From Sulfurospirillum sp. (GTDB taxonomy: Bacteria; Campylobacterota; Campylobacteria; Campylobacterales; QNZT01): 20,205 nucleotides of DNA. Under the pieces are notes generated by a model. The model did not search any database, was not told where the DNA came from, and saw only the letters and a list, made by a program, of their open reading frames with translations. The stretch is from NCBI GenBank assembly GCA_003978455.1, contig QNZT01000026.1, forward strand, positions 1 to 20,205, written 5' to 3'. The position numbers and the translations under genes were made by a program. Below, piece after piece: positions 1 to 7,531 of this stretch; the stretch's first letter is position 1; every line of letters begins with the position of its first letter.

Positions 1-786
1 GCTCTCGCCGCCTGCGGAAGTAGCAGCTCTCAGGGAAACGACACTTCCAACAAAAAACTCCAGACCGCCAGCACAACAAGCAGCAGTATGCAAGATAACG
101 GTTCGGCAACGGATGACAGCACTGTCGCACAGGTAGGTACTTTTGAGACAAGAGCACCTGCAAAAGATGTCGCTAGCTCACAAAGCGCACTTTTTATTGC
201 AGAGGGAGACAAGGGTGTCGAGGTAATCAAGATCGGCTATCATGACCGGCTCGACAAGGAACTGATCACAACCATCAAAGGCATCAATGCCTCACAGGTG
301 TCACTCTCTGAAGACCAGAAAAAACTCTATGTCACCAACAGGCAAGGCTCCGTCAATGAATATGACATCAGCGATATTCACGCCCCAAGACACACCAGAC
401 TTCTGGCACCGGGCACTATTCGCAAACATCCTGTTTCACAAAACGGTATCTACGAATATCTCCCAAAACAAGAGTCGGGTATGGTCGTTTACGATATCAG
501 CAATCCTTCTCACAAAGAACGTGTCAGTACATTTCATGAAGTACCGGTATATGCACTGGCACTGGTAGATCAGGATACAAAAGCACTTGCGGCATCAGGT
601 ACTAAAGGGGTCTCGCTTCTTGACCTGGCAGATCATGAACATATCCATAAAGTTGCATCTTTTCCCATGGAGGACAAAACACTCGGTATCTCCATCAATA
701 CAAAATCAGGACTCCTGTTTGTCGCCAACGGAGACAAAGGGATCAAAGTCTTTAATCTCAACATTTTTATGGACGACCTACGCTAA
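1..786 (+). CDS. Partial lipoprotein with LVIVD-type beta-propeller repeats (5' end cut by window)
   Basis: The frame is open from base 1 and ends in TAA at 784-786, giving 261 visible residues. The first codons read A-L-A-A-C followed by G-S-S-S-S. This is a lipobox with the lipidated cysteine at bases 13-15, followed by a low-complexity Ser/Thr/Asn linker. The true start therefore lies upstream of the window, and the internal ATG at 88 is not it. The mature part carries repeats of the form L-F/Y-V-A-x-G-D-K-G-V-x-V/L-D-I, near visible residues 64, 110, 161, 197 and 239 (for example LFIAEGDKGVEVIKIG and LFVANGDKGIKVFNLN). This is the pattern of LVIVD/YVTN-type propeller proteins. It is probably an envelope-anchored binding or scaffold protein; no catalytic motif or ligand is evident. 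Its last 9 bases overlap the convergent ATPase gene. Confidence 0.85.
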   Translation, partial: ALAACGSSSSQGNDTSNKKLQTASTTSSSMQDNGSATDDSTVAQVGTFETRAPAKDVASSQSALFIAEGDKGVEVIKIGYHDRLDKELITTIKGINASQVSLSEDQKKLYVTNRQGSVNEYDISDIHAPRHTRLLAPGTIRKHPVSQNGIYEYLPKQESGMVVYDISNPSHKERVSTFHEVPVYALALVDQDTKALAASGTKGVSLLDLADHEHIHKVASFPMEDKTLGISINTKSGLLFVANGDKGIKVFNLNIFMDDLR

Positions 787-1854
787 CTGGACCGCCCAGT
801 TCCAAAACGGCATCATCTCATAATGTATGCCGTTTTGTGAAAAACTTTTTCGGCTGTTCATCGTAATCATCTGCACCTGTTTTACACCCAGCTTTAACAG
901 CTCCTCTTCCGCCTTTTGGACTCTTTTTTCGATAACCTTCTCAGCACTAAAAGGAAATGAAAAAAGTACCGTTCGCAACTGCGGAATATAAAAATCAAAA
1001 CGCTCATGATAGTAGATATCATACCCTCTCTTATAGAGTTCAAGAAAGACCATGTTTTCAAATCTTCTAATAAAGTCTTTTTCAAAACTGAGCACCCCGC
1101 GTATGGCAAAATCGATCATATAGAGCTTTTTGGGAGCACTTTTTTGCCCATACTTTTCCACCATGAAGATCACCTCTTCGTTTTGCAGTCTGTGGGTATA
1201 GAGATAAAACTTATCTTTGGATATTTTATGCTTTTTTTTCACCAGGTTGAACATCGCAAATGTTGAGACAAGCGTGCTTTGCCGCAGGGCAAATGTCTTG
1301 AGTATCTCCAGTTCAACCGGTGTTGTATAGTAGACAGAAAGCATCTGCTGAAAATGGTGCACATACGAAAAACGGGAGATATCAAATATCTGCGGAAATG
1401 TACCGGTGTTGGCAAACTGCCCGAAAAGCGCTTCGATATCGGATGAACGCTTCTGGAAAGCGATAAACTCTTCAAAGTCAGGAGGGTAGAGCGAGATTTC
1501 GCTAAATCCGCTGAGATGAAAATCTTTCTGGCTGGTAGTGATAATCATCTCCCGAACATCTGGCAGGGGAAAAGCGAAGTCGAGATTTTCAAGTACCAGC
1601 AGTTCTATACGCGGATGCCGTTTCAAAAAAGCTTCCAGATACGCTGCGATTGACGCATCGATACGAATATCGGCAAAATCGATATAGAGATAGCTCTCTT
1701 TTTTCCGGGTGGATAGCAGATCGAGAATAACATAGGTTTTCCCACTGTGACGAGGTCCTTTGAGGATGATTTTGGTTCCTTCAAGATTAACTTTTCGTAC
1801 GGTAAAAGCGATCTTTCTGACATCTTCGCCGTAGAGAATCTCCAGCCTGTTCAT
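778..1854 (-). CDS. AAA-type ATPase with C-terminal DUF4143-like region
   Basis: This is a 358-residue protein. The Walker A motif GPRHSGKT is at residues 33-40 and a Walker B-like strand IELLVLENLDF at about 83-93. The order of parts resembles the widespread AAA_14/DUF4143 ATPases: N-terminal P-loop, winged-helix-like middle, and a C-terminal stretch beginning F-E-N-M-V-F-L-E-L near residue 270. In those families the C-terminal region resembles a PD-(D/E)XK nuclease with an E-V-D-F strand; here that strand reads R-F-D-F-Y-I, so nuclease activity is doubtful. The cellular role of this family is poorly known. The start is ATG with AAGGG about ten bases upstream, and a TATACT -10 candidate lies at 1894-1899 on this strand. 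It is transcribed away from the SulP gene and ends in TAG inside the 3' end of the lipoprotein gene. Confidence 0.75.
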   Translation of the reverse strand: MNRLEILYGEDVRKIAFTVRKVNLEGTKIILKGPRHSGKTYVILDLLSTRKKESYLYIDFADIRIDASIAAYLEAFLKRHPRIELLVLENLDFAFPLPDVREMIITTSQKDFHLSGFSEISLYPPDFEEFIAFQKRSSDIEALFGQFANTGTFPQIFDISRFSYVHHFQQMLSVYYTTPVELEILKTFALRQSTLVSTFAMFNLVKKKHKISKDKFYLYTHRLQNEEVIFMVEKYGQKSAPKKLYMIDFAIRGVLSFEKDFIRRFENMVFLELYKRGYDIYYHERFDFYIPQLRTVLFSFPFSAEKVIEKRVQKAEEELLKLGVKQVQMITMNSRKSFSQNGIHYEMMPFWNWAVQLA

Positions 1855-1893
1855 GAACTTTTTGCCCTTTAATTTTTTTTAAATACTCTTTTT

Positions 1894-1901
1894 AGTATAA
1901 T
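1894..1901. promoter_or_regulatory. Overlapping divergent -10 elements for the ATPase and SulP genes
   Basis: On plus, TATAAT at 1896-1901 follows a T-rich stretch with no recognisable -35 box, as is usual in Campylobacterota. It sits about 28 bases before the SulP TTG start. On minus, the same bases read TATACT (1894-1899), about 40 bases before the ATPase ATG. The two elements share four base pairs, so RNA polymerase could use only one direction at a time. Confidence 0.55.
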
Positions 1902-1928
1902 CGCGCACATTTTATAATAGGAACATAT

Positions 1929-3509
1929 TTGATCAACTTAAGAAATTATACAGCGCAAAACATAAAAAACGATCTGCTCTCGGGTATGGTCGTAGCCGTT
2001 GCACTGGTTCCCGAAGCGATTGCCTTCAGCTTTATCGCCGGCGTCAGCCCTCTTGTCGGACTCTATGCGGCTTTTATCATCGGACTTGTCACATCGATCA
2101 TGGGCGGTAAACCGGGAATGATCAGCGGTGCAACCGGTGCTGTGGCAGTTGTGTTTGTCGGACTGGGTGTCGCTGTGGCGCAGATGTACCCGAATCTCTC
2201 ACGGGAAGAGCTCTCCATCGTCACACTGCACTATATCTTTCTGACGACTATTTTTGCAGGACTTTTTCAGGTGCTTATAGGCGTACTGAAACTGGGAAAG
2301 TTTATCCGCCTTGTGCCCCAACCCGCTATGTTCGGTTTTGTCAATGGTCTGGCGATCGTCATCGCACTGGCACAGCTAAAGTTTTTCAGACCCCATGACT
2401 ACGATCAGCTTGGCTCTTTCAAAGAGGTGTTTATCCACTCACTTCATGAAAACTACTGGATGTATATACTGGTGGTCATCACGATGGCGATTATGTATTT
2501 TCTGCCAAAATTCACCAAAGCTGTTCCGGCAGGACTCGTCGCCATCGTCTCGCTGACTGCAATCGTCTATTTTCTGGGTATCGACACCAAGACGGTCTCA
2601 GATCTTGCCGATATCAAAGGATCATTTCCCCATTTCGTCATGCCCGATGTTTCACTCCTGAGCTGGGATAGCCTGAAGATCATCATCCCCTACGCTATAC
2701 TGGTGGGGCTGGTCGGGCTGATCGAGTCACTATTGACACTCTCTGTACTGGATGAGATGAGCGGTACGAGGGGCAGCGGGAACAAAGAGTGTATCGCACA
2801 GGGGTGCGGCAATATCGCCAGCGGCTGTTTCGGCGGCATGGCAGGATGTGCGATGATCGGTCAGAGTATCATCAACTTCAGCTCCGGTGGTCTGGGACGA
2901 CTCTCCTCTTTCACCGCGGCAGTACTGCTGATACTCTTTGTTGTGAGTCTGAGTGCGATGATCGGTACGATTCCCGTAGCGGTACTGGTGGGAATCATGT
3001 TTATGGTGAGTATCGGTACATTTGAGTTCAGTTCCGTCAGTCGCATCAAGTATATGCCCAAAGCGGATGCATTTGTACTGATCATGGTAACGATCATCAC
3101 TGTCATGTTTGATCTTGCGATTGCGGTTATCGCAGGTATCATCATCTCGGCACTTGTATTTGCCTGGCAACATGCTAAAATATACGCCAGGACAAAGATT
3201 GAGAAAGACGGTACAAAAGTATATGAGCTTGACGGTCCCCTCTTTTTCGGTTCAGTCACTTCGTTCAACGAACAGTTCGATATCGACAATGACCCCGATC
3301 GTGTCGTAATCGACTTTAAAAACACCCGGGTTATGGATACATCCGGTGTAGAAGCGATCGATGCGATCACCAAAAAGTATAAAAAAGCGGGTAAAGAGCT
3401 GCTGCTCAGACACTTAAGCCGCGAGTGTAAAAACCTACTCAAAGAAGCCGGTCCCTACTGCACCTATGCAGAAGATGACCCGAACTATAAAGTCGCCTAT
3501 GACTACTAA
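1929..3509 (+). CDS. SulP family anion transporter with C-terminal STAS domain
   Basis: This 526-residue protein has a SulP membrane core (residues about 10-420, some 10-14 hydrophobic segments). The early part matches the family: LSGMVVAVALVPEAIAFSFI, then PLVGLYAAF, then the GKPGMISGATGAVAVV region. A cytoplasmic STAS domain spans about 430-525, with D-T-S-G at 470-473. This is the position of the conserved D-x-S-G loop that is phosphorylated in anti-sigma antagonist relatives. SulP proteins exchange or symport sulfate, bicarbonate, dicarboxylates or other anions; the substrate cannot be read from sequence, and bicarbonate uptake would suit an autotroph. The start is TTG at 1929 with ATAGGAA (1917-1923) in front. 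It leads a probable operon with the small gene 19 bases downstream and alr. The nearby rhodanese gene does not by itself argue for sulfate. Confidence 0.92.
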   Translation: MINLRNYTAQNIKNDLLSGMVVAVALVPEAIAFSFIAGVSPLVGLYAAFIIGLVTSIMGGKPGMISGATGAVAVVFVGLGVAVAQMYPNLSREELSIVTLHYIFLTTIFAGLFQVLIGVLKLGKFIRLVPQPAMFGFVNGLAIVIALAQLKFFRPHDYDQLGSFKEVFIHSLHENYWMYILVVITMAIMYFLPKFTKAVPAGLVAIVSLTAIVYFLGIDTKTVSDLADIKGSFPHFVMPDVSLLSWDSLKIIIPYAILVGLVGLIESLLTLSVLDEMSGTRGSGNKECIAQGCGNIASGCFGGMAGCAMIGQSIINFSSGGLGRLSSFTAAVLLILFVVSLSAMIGTIPVAVLVGIMFMVSIGTFEFSSVSRIKYMPKADAFVLIMVTIITVMFDLAIAVIAGIIISALVFAWQHAKIYARTKIEKDGTKVYELDGPLFFGSVTSFNEQFDIDNDPDRVVIDFKNTRVMDTSGVEAIDAITKKYKKAGKELLLRHLSRECKNLLKEAGPYCTYAEDDPNYKVAYDY

Positions 3510-3528
3510 ATCAATATAAGGAAAATAC

Positions 3529-3762
3529 ATGACACCAGTAGAAGATGTACGCAAAGAGATGAAAAAATATGAACAGACACGTAATGCCTTTTATGATCTT
3601 TTCGACCGGGAAATTCCCAAAAAAGAGAACGGTATGTTCGATTTTGACGCTGCGCCGAAACTTGATGCGAAAGAGGTGTACGACCTCTTTTTCAAACTTG
3701 ACTACCAGGCACGCAAACTGCGCGGTCTGCTGATCGAAGCCAGAGATATCAAAGTCGGCTAA
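3529..3762 (+). CDS. Conserved-looking 77-residue protein of unknown function
   Basis: ATG at 3529 is preceded by TAAGGA (3517-3522) at good spacing, and the TAA at 3760-3762 directly abuts the TTG start of alr. The product is charged, soluble and probably mostly helical: an N-terminal helix VRKEMKKYEQTRNAFYDLFD, a central loop with G-M-F-D-F-D and P-K-L-D, then a second amphipathic helix E-V-Y-D-L-F-F-K-L-D-Y-Q-A-R-K-L-R-G. There are no cysteines, signal peptide or membrane segment. I do not recognise the family. Its tight placement between the SulP and alr genes, the strong ribosome binding site and the clean reading frame argue that it is real. Translation of alr probably depends on ribosomes finishing here, because alr has no spacer of its own. 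Confidence 0.8.
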   Translation: MTPVEDVRKEMKKYEQTRNAFYDLFDREIPKKENGMFDFDAAPKLDAKEVYDLFFKLDYQARKLRGLLIEARDIKVG

Positions 3763-4788
3763 TTGGCACGTATAGAGCTTAGCAAAAACGCTTTTTTTCA
3801 CAATCTGTCGTTTTTATCACAAAAGCTCGGAGTAAAAGAGAAGCTTGCCATCGTCCTTAAAGACAACGCCTATGGGCACGGTTTGCTTCCGATGGCACAA
3901 CTCTCCGCCGAATTTGGTCTGCAAACGGCTATCGTACGCACCTTTCATGAAGCGGAGCAGATCAAAACACTCTTTTCCAAAATCATCATTTTAAACCCTG
4001 TTGCACCTTTTATCTCTAACGAGCGATATTCACTCACCATCAACAACCTTGCACAATTCACATCTTTGCCAAACGGCGTGAATATAGAACTCAAGGTCGA
4101 TACCGGGATGCACCGCAACGGTATTGCCCATCATGAACTTCATGAAGCATTTCAGATGATCAAAAACAAAAAACTCACTCTCAGCGGTGTGATGACACAC
4201 TTTCGCAGCGCCGATGAACTGAGCAGTGAACTCTTCTGGCAGCTACAAAAGTGGCGGGAAGTCAAACAGGATGTCGCTCTGCTATGCAAAAAGCACCAGA
4301 TCCCCCCACCCTCTTTTCACTCCGCCAACAGTGCTGCCGCCTTACGTTTAAATCACTATGAAGATGACTTTGCAAGATGCGGAATCGCAACATACGGATA
4401 CCATCAGATGCCGGATATTTTCGGCAGTTTTGATCTAAAACCTGTTTTAAAGCTTATCGCCCAAAAAATCACCACCGTTTCTCTGAAAGAGGGAGAACGT
4501 CTGGGCTACGGCGGTCGCTTCACAGCATCTCATGATATGCGTGTTTCTACATACGATATCGGTTATGGTGACGGTTTTTTTCGTTTTGACGGTAATGGTA
4601 CTTTCACCCCGGACGGTAAGAGGATTTTGGGCAAAATATCGATGGATAGTTTTTCACTTGAAGGAGAGAGTGAGGAGGTTTCAATCATAGGAGATGCCAA
4701 AGAGATAGCCGATTTTTTCGGCACTATCTCTTATGATGTTCTGGTAAAGCTACAGCCGCATATCCCCCGTATCATTATGAAGGGATAG
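3763..4788 (+). CDS. alr: Alanine racemase
   Basis: A PLP-dependent enzyme interconverting L- and D-alanine to supply D-Ala for peptidoglycan. It has 341 residues, slightly short against the usual 355-370. The PLP-binding lysine is K33 in VLKDNAYGHG near the N-terminus of the TIM barrel. D-T-G-M-H-R-N-G in the middle is the barrel region typical of Alr. The C-terminal beta domain has G-E-R-L-G-Y-G-G-R-F with Tyr249 as the expected second catalytic base from the partner subunit, followed by the Y-D-I-G-Y-G-D-G-F-F-R region. The start is TTG at 3763, immediately after the stop of the 77-residue gene, so translation is probably by re-initiation. ATG is absent near the N-terminus and the family alignment begins right here. 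The last 14 bases overlap the convergent rhodanese gene. Confidence 0.94.
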   Translation: MARIELSKNAFFHNLSFLSQKLGVKEKLAIVLKDNAYGHGLLPMAQLSAEFGLQTAIVRTFHEAEQIKTLFSKIIILNPVAPFISNERYSLTINNLAQFTSLPNGVNIELKVDTGMHRNGIAHHELHEAFQMIKNKKLTLSGVMTHFRSADELSSELFWQLQKWREVKQDVALLCKKHQIPPPSFHSANSAAALRLNHYEDDFARCGIATYGYHQMPDIFGSFDLKPVLKLIAQKITTVSLKEGERLGYGGRFTASHDMRVSTYDIGYGDGFFRFDGNGTFTPDGKRILGKISMDSFSLEGESEEVSIIGDAKEIADFFGTISYDVLVKLQPHIPRIIMKG

Positions 4789-5155
4789 GTGCATTCTGCT
4801 CTGTTTCACCGAAATATCCCATAATCCCCTGACTCAGGTGGACTACTTTGTCAAATCCCATATTTCTCAGCGCATACATCACCTGCCCGGTTCTGCTACC
4901 TGTTCGGCAATAGAGCACAAGCGGTTTTTCCTTTAACGCTTCGAGTACATCAAACTTTTCATTCATCTGAGAAGTCGGTAAAAGGATATCAGCACCTTTG
5001 ATACTTCTGTCTGTAAATTCAAATACCTCTCTTACATCCATCAGTACAAAATCAATTTTCCCCTCTTCTCTTGCTTTTAGCAGTGCCTGAAGTTCAGCCG
5101 AGCTCAGCTCCTGATTCTGAAGCATTTTTTCCAGTTCTTCTTTGGTATATTCCAT
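4775..5155 (-). CDS. Rhodanese-like domain protein
   Basis: A 126-residue single-domain rhodanese, probably cytoplasmic since there is no signal peptide. The N-terminal 30 residues form a charged helical extension, followed by V-L-M-D-V-R-E (residues 37-43), the usual rhodanese strand and loop. The active-site loop is C83-R-T-G-S-R-T, with Cys83 as the persulfide-carrying nucleophile, followed by G-F-D-K-V-V-H-L-S-Q-G. It resembles the small GlpE/PspE-type sulfurtransferases, which move sulfane sulfur from thiosulfate or other donors to thiols; the physiological acceptor is unknown. ATG is preceded on this strand by AGGGGA at good spacing. It is monocistronic here, divergent from the phosphoribosyltransferase gene, and overlaps the 3' end of alr by 14 bases. 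Confidence 0.9.
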   Translation of the reverse strand: MEYTKEELEKMLQNQELSSAELQALLKAREEGKIDFVLMDVREVFEFTDRSIKGADILLPTSQMNEKFDVLEALKEKPLVLYCRTGSRTGQVMYALRNMGFDKVVHLSQGIMGYFGETEQNAPIPS

Positions 5156-5204
5156 ATTTTCCCCTATAAAATAAAAATTTAAATGTGGATATTAGCATAA
5201 AAAT

Positions 5205-5210
5205 TATAGA
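5205..5210 (+). promoter_or_regulatory. Possible -10 element of the phosphoribosyltransferase gene
   Basis: TATAGA lies eight bases before the ATG at 5219, in an AT-rich divergent spacer of 63 bases. If used, it would give a transcript with a leader of only a base or two. No good Shine-Dalgarno sequence lies before the ATG, which fits that reading. The spacer is AT-rich enough for other -10-like words, so the call is tentative. Confidence 0.3.
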
Positions 5211-5218
5211 ATAGCAAT

Positions 5219-5653
5219 ATGTATTTTTATCAATATGACGAATTTAAAGATGATATAAACCATTTTTGTGCACAACTGGATGGTTACCAACCGGACATCA
5301 TCCTTGCAATTGCACGCGGTGGAGTTACTTTTGGACATTTTTTATCAGAAAAATTAAATGTAAGATCGCTTTACACTTTAAATTCTGTTCATTATGAAGA
5401 TACAATCAAACTTGACCATATCAAAATCTACAATATCCCCGATATTGATGCAGATGCTCATGTTCTGGTAGTAGATGATATCGTCGACAGTGGAGACACA
5501 ATGTCTGAAGTCATGCGGACACTGAGAGAGAAGTTCCCTTCTGGTCGTTTTAAATCGGGCGTGCTTTTTTATAAACAAAAAGCGACATTCCAGCCCGATT
5601 TTAAGATAAGAGAAGCGCATGACTGGATTCATTTTTTCTGGAATATCAACTAA
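5219..5653 (+). CDS. Purine-type phosphoribosyltransferase
   Basis: A 144-residue type I phosphoribosyltransferase. The PRPP-binding signature is H-V-L-V-V-D-D-I-V-D-S-G-D-T-M (about residues 81-95), and I-L-A-I-A-R-G-G-V-T-F-G near residues 29-40 supplies the first PRPP loop. The C-terminal H-D-W-I-H-F-F-W resembles the W-I-x-F-P-W ending of hypoxanthine/xanthine-guanine salvage enzymes. It probably converts a free purine base plus PRPP to the nucleotide; the exact base cannot be told. The start ATG at 5219 has no clear ribosome binding site, but the frame gives a normal family N-terminus. The PhzF gene follows after 12 bases, so the two are probably cotranscribed, though no shared pathway is obvious. 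Confidence 0.85.
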   Translation: MYFYQYDEFKDDINHFCAQLDGYQPDIILAIARGGVTFGHFLSEKLNVRSLYTLNSVHYEDTIKLDHIKIYNIPDIDADAHVLVVDDIVDSGDTMSEVMRTLREKFPSGRFKSGVLFYKQKATFQPDFKIREAHDWIHFFWNIN

Positions 5654-5665
5654 CAAGGACTAACA

Positions 5666-6460
5666 GTGACACTTCAGGTATATCATGTAGATGCTTTTGC
5701 GGACGAAGTTTTCAAGGGAAATCCGGCACGGGTATGTCCTCTGGACAAATGGCTTGACGATGCCACTATGCAAAATATCGCATCCGAATATAATGTTTCA
5801 GAAACCGCTTTTTTTGTCAAAGAGGATGAGGGATACCATATTCGCTGGTTTTCGCCAAACAAAGAGGTGGAGCTCTGCGGTCATGCCACCCTCGCCGCGG
5901 CTTTTGTTATTTTTCACTATATCGATAAGAGAGCGAAGGAGGTCACTTTTACTTCTGTTGGAGGCGTATTGAAAGTAGTGAAAGAGTCCGATGAGGCACT
6001 GGCACTCATTATCGATGCACATATGCCTGAACAAGACAGAGAGTACCTCACCCTTTTCAATGCAACAATAGGAGAGGAACCACTTCAAGTCTATAAAGGT
6101 CTTGACTATATCCTTATCTATGACAATGAAGAGACGATACGCAATATCAAACCCAGATTTGATGCACTCAAAAGCATCGATCTTCGCGGTATCTGTATCA
6201 CTTCAAAGGGTGATGAAAAAGATTTTGTGTACCGATTTTTTGCACCTAAATTGGGTATCGATGAAGATTATATTACCGGTTCTACCTGCACATCACTCGC
6301 TCCGCTTTGGGCTAAGTTTCTTCACAAAAAAGAGCTTACTTCTGCACAGTTATCACCAAGAGGAAGCGATATCAACTGTAAATTGATCAATAACGACGCA
6401 CAAGTCGCTATCAGCGGCAAAGCGGTTCTCTTCTCCAAAGGAGAGATCTATCTACCTTGA
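5666..6460 (+). CDS. PhzF family protein (isomerase/epimerase-like fold)
   Basis: A 264-residue member of the PhzF/YddE family, which share the duplicated diaminopimelate-epimerase fold. The N-terminal V-D-A-F-A-D-E-V-F-K-G-N-P-A begins the fold. E46 in N-V-S-E-T-A-F-F is the position of the catalytic glutamate of PhzF. R-W-F-S-P, E-V-E-L-C-G-H-A-T (residues 60-75) and D-Y-I-T-G-S in the second half are hallmark segments. In phenazine producers PhzF isomerises a dihydroanthranilate intermediate, but no other phz gene is present, and most bacterial members have unknown substrates, so a phenazine role should not be assumed. The start is GTG at 5666 with AAGGA at 5655-5659, which gives the family's normal N-terminus. 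The last 9 bases overlap the AI-2E gene on the other strand. Confidence 0.9.
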   Translation: MTLQVYHVDAFADEVFKGNPARVCPLDKWLDDATMQNIASEYNVSETAFFVKEDEGYHIRWFSPNKEVELCGHATLAAAFVIFHYIDKRAKEVTFTSVGGVLKVVKESDEALALIIDAHMPEQDREYLTLFNATIGEEPLQVYKGLDYILIYDNEETIRNIKPRFDALKSIDLRGICITSKGDEKDFVYRFFAPKLGIDEDYITGSTCTSLAPLWAKFLHKKELTSAQLSPRGSDINCKLINNDAQVAISGKAVLFSKGEIYLP

Positions 6461-7486
6461 GAGATACTTCTCTTCGTCCAGCAACACCTTATAGATCTTT
6501 ACCAGCGATATAAAAAAGGTGGTAATCGCAGGACCGATAATCACACCCCAAAATCCGAATGTTGTCAAACCGGCAATAATCGAAAAGAAGATGACCAGCG
6601 GATTGATTTTAGAGGGTGTCTTGATCATAAGCCGGTTGATTTCACTGATGATAATCGGCTTGATAAAAGTATCAGCAACCACTGAAATCACGATAATAGA
6701 ATACAAGGCAATCACCCAGGCACCTGTCGTATCTCCCAGCGAAAACTGATAAAGGCTCAGCGGTACCCACATCAATGCTCCTCCGATAAGAGGAACCAGT
6801 GAAGAGAATCCGTATAAAATACCAAATAGAAGTGCATCGTATCCGTATATAGACGTAATAAAGGCAAAAAGTGCACCTTCAAACAGTGCCGTTACCAAAG
6901 TTGAATAAAAAACGATATTCATGACGCTGGAGATCTCCTGAAAGAAAGCACTGTTTTCGTCAAAGGGAAGGATGCCCTTGAGAAACTGCACCAAACCTTT
7001 ACCGTAATAGTTGGCAAAGAAATAGAAAACAATAATCATCACCATATCTTTTAAAAATCCTGCACTGTTTTTCAAGATAATGGTCATATACTTGACGACA
7101 CTTTTGGTGATCTCCTGTGCATCGATGCTATCGAGAAACTCCTGTATCTGGGGCTTGATCGCTCCCAGTAAATCCGGTATCTCCAGATGGTTCTTGACAT
7201 TGACCATTTTATTGATGATGGTCGCATCAAAATGCTGCATAATCGCTGAGAGTGAATTGAGTGCATAGACGATGGGTGCAAAAAAGAGAAGCCCCAGAAT
7301 CAGAGTCAAAACAATCGATTTTGTCAGCTGATGCCCAAAGTATCGATCCAATACGACGTTTAGATTACTCGTAGCAAGTGCAAGAAGCGAGGCGATAAAC
7401 AGAGGCATCCAAAAAGGTTGATACAGATACCAAACCCAATAGAGTACGACCAGAAAAAGCCCAAGTAAAAAATACTTTCTATTCAA
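6452..7486 (-). CDS. AI-2E family (PerM/YdiK-like) membrane protein
   Basis: A 344-residue integral membrane protein with two hydrophobic hairpins at the N-terminus (residues about 5-75), a soluble middle segment around 90-140, and five or so further membrane segments to residue 330. The segment F-S-S-L-V-P-L-I-G-G-A-L-M-W-V-P in the second half is the family's conserved stretch, and G-F-W-G-V-I-I-G-P near the end is also typical. The family is named for autoinducer-2 export, but other members act as ion antiporters or are uncharacterised, so the substrate is open. The start is TTG at 7486 with TAAGGT upstream on this strand. It lies 45 AT-rich bases downstream of ruvB, so it could be read from the panB-ruvB transcript or from its own promoter. 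Confidence 0.85.
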   Translation of the reverse strand: MNRKYFLLGLFLVVLYWVWYLYQPFWMPLFIASLLALATSNLNVVLDRYFGHQLTKSIVLTLILGLLFFAPIVYALNSLSAIMQHFDATIINKMVNVKNHLEIPDLLGAIKPQIQEFLDSIDAQEITKSVVKYMTIILKNSAGFLKDMVMIIVFYFFANYYGKGLVQFLKGILPFDENSAFFQEISSVMNIVFYSTLVTALFEGALFAFITSIYGYDALLFGILYGFSSLVPLIGGALMWVPLSLYQFSLGDTTGAWVIALYSIIVISVVADTFIKPIIISEINRLMIKTPSKINPLVIFFSIIAGLTTFGFWGVIIGPAITTFFISLVKIYKVLLDEEKYLSR

Positions 7487-7531
7487 TTTTTACCTTATTT
7501 ATTTAAATAATTTTTATAATTTATCATATTT

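Noticed and set aside
2730..3442. Two long overlapping minus-strand frames opposite the SulP gene
   Set aside because: Both are shadows of a clear SulP/STAS gene, and their composition (Asp/His/Thr-rich or Ser/Thr-rich) is artefactual.
5666..6460. Phenazine biosynthesis
   Set aside because: PhzF-like proteins are widespread outside phenazine pathways, and no other phz gene is present.
7499..7510. TTATTTAAATAA palindrome upstream of the AI-2E gene
   Set aside because: It is made only of A and T in a very AT-rich spacer, so symmetry is weak evidence of an operator.
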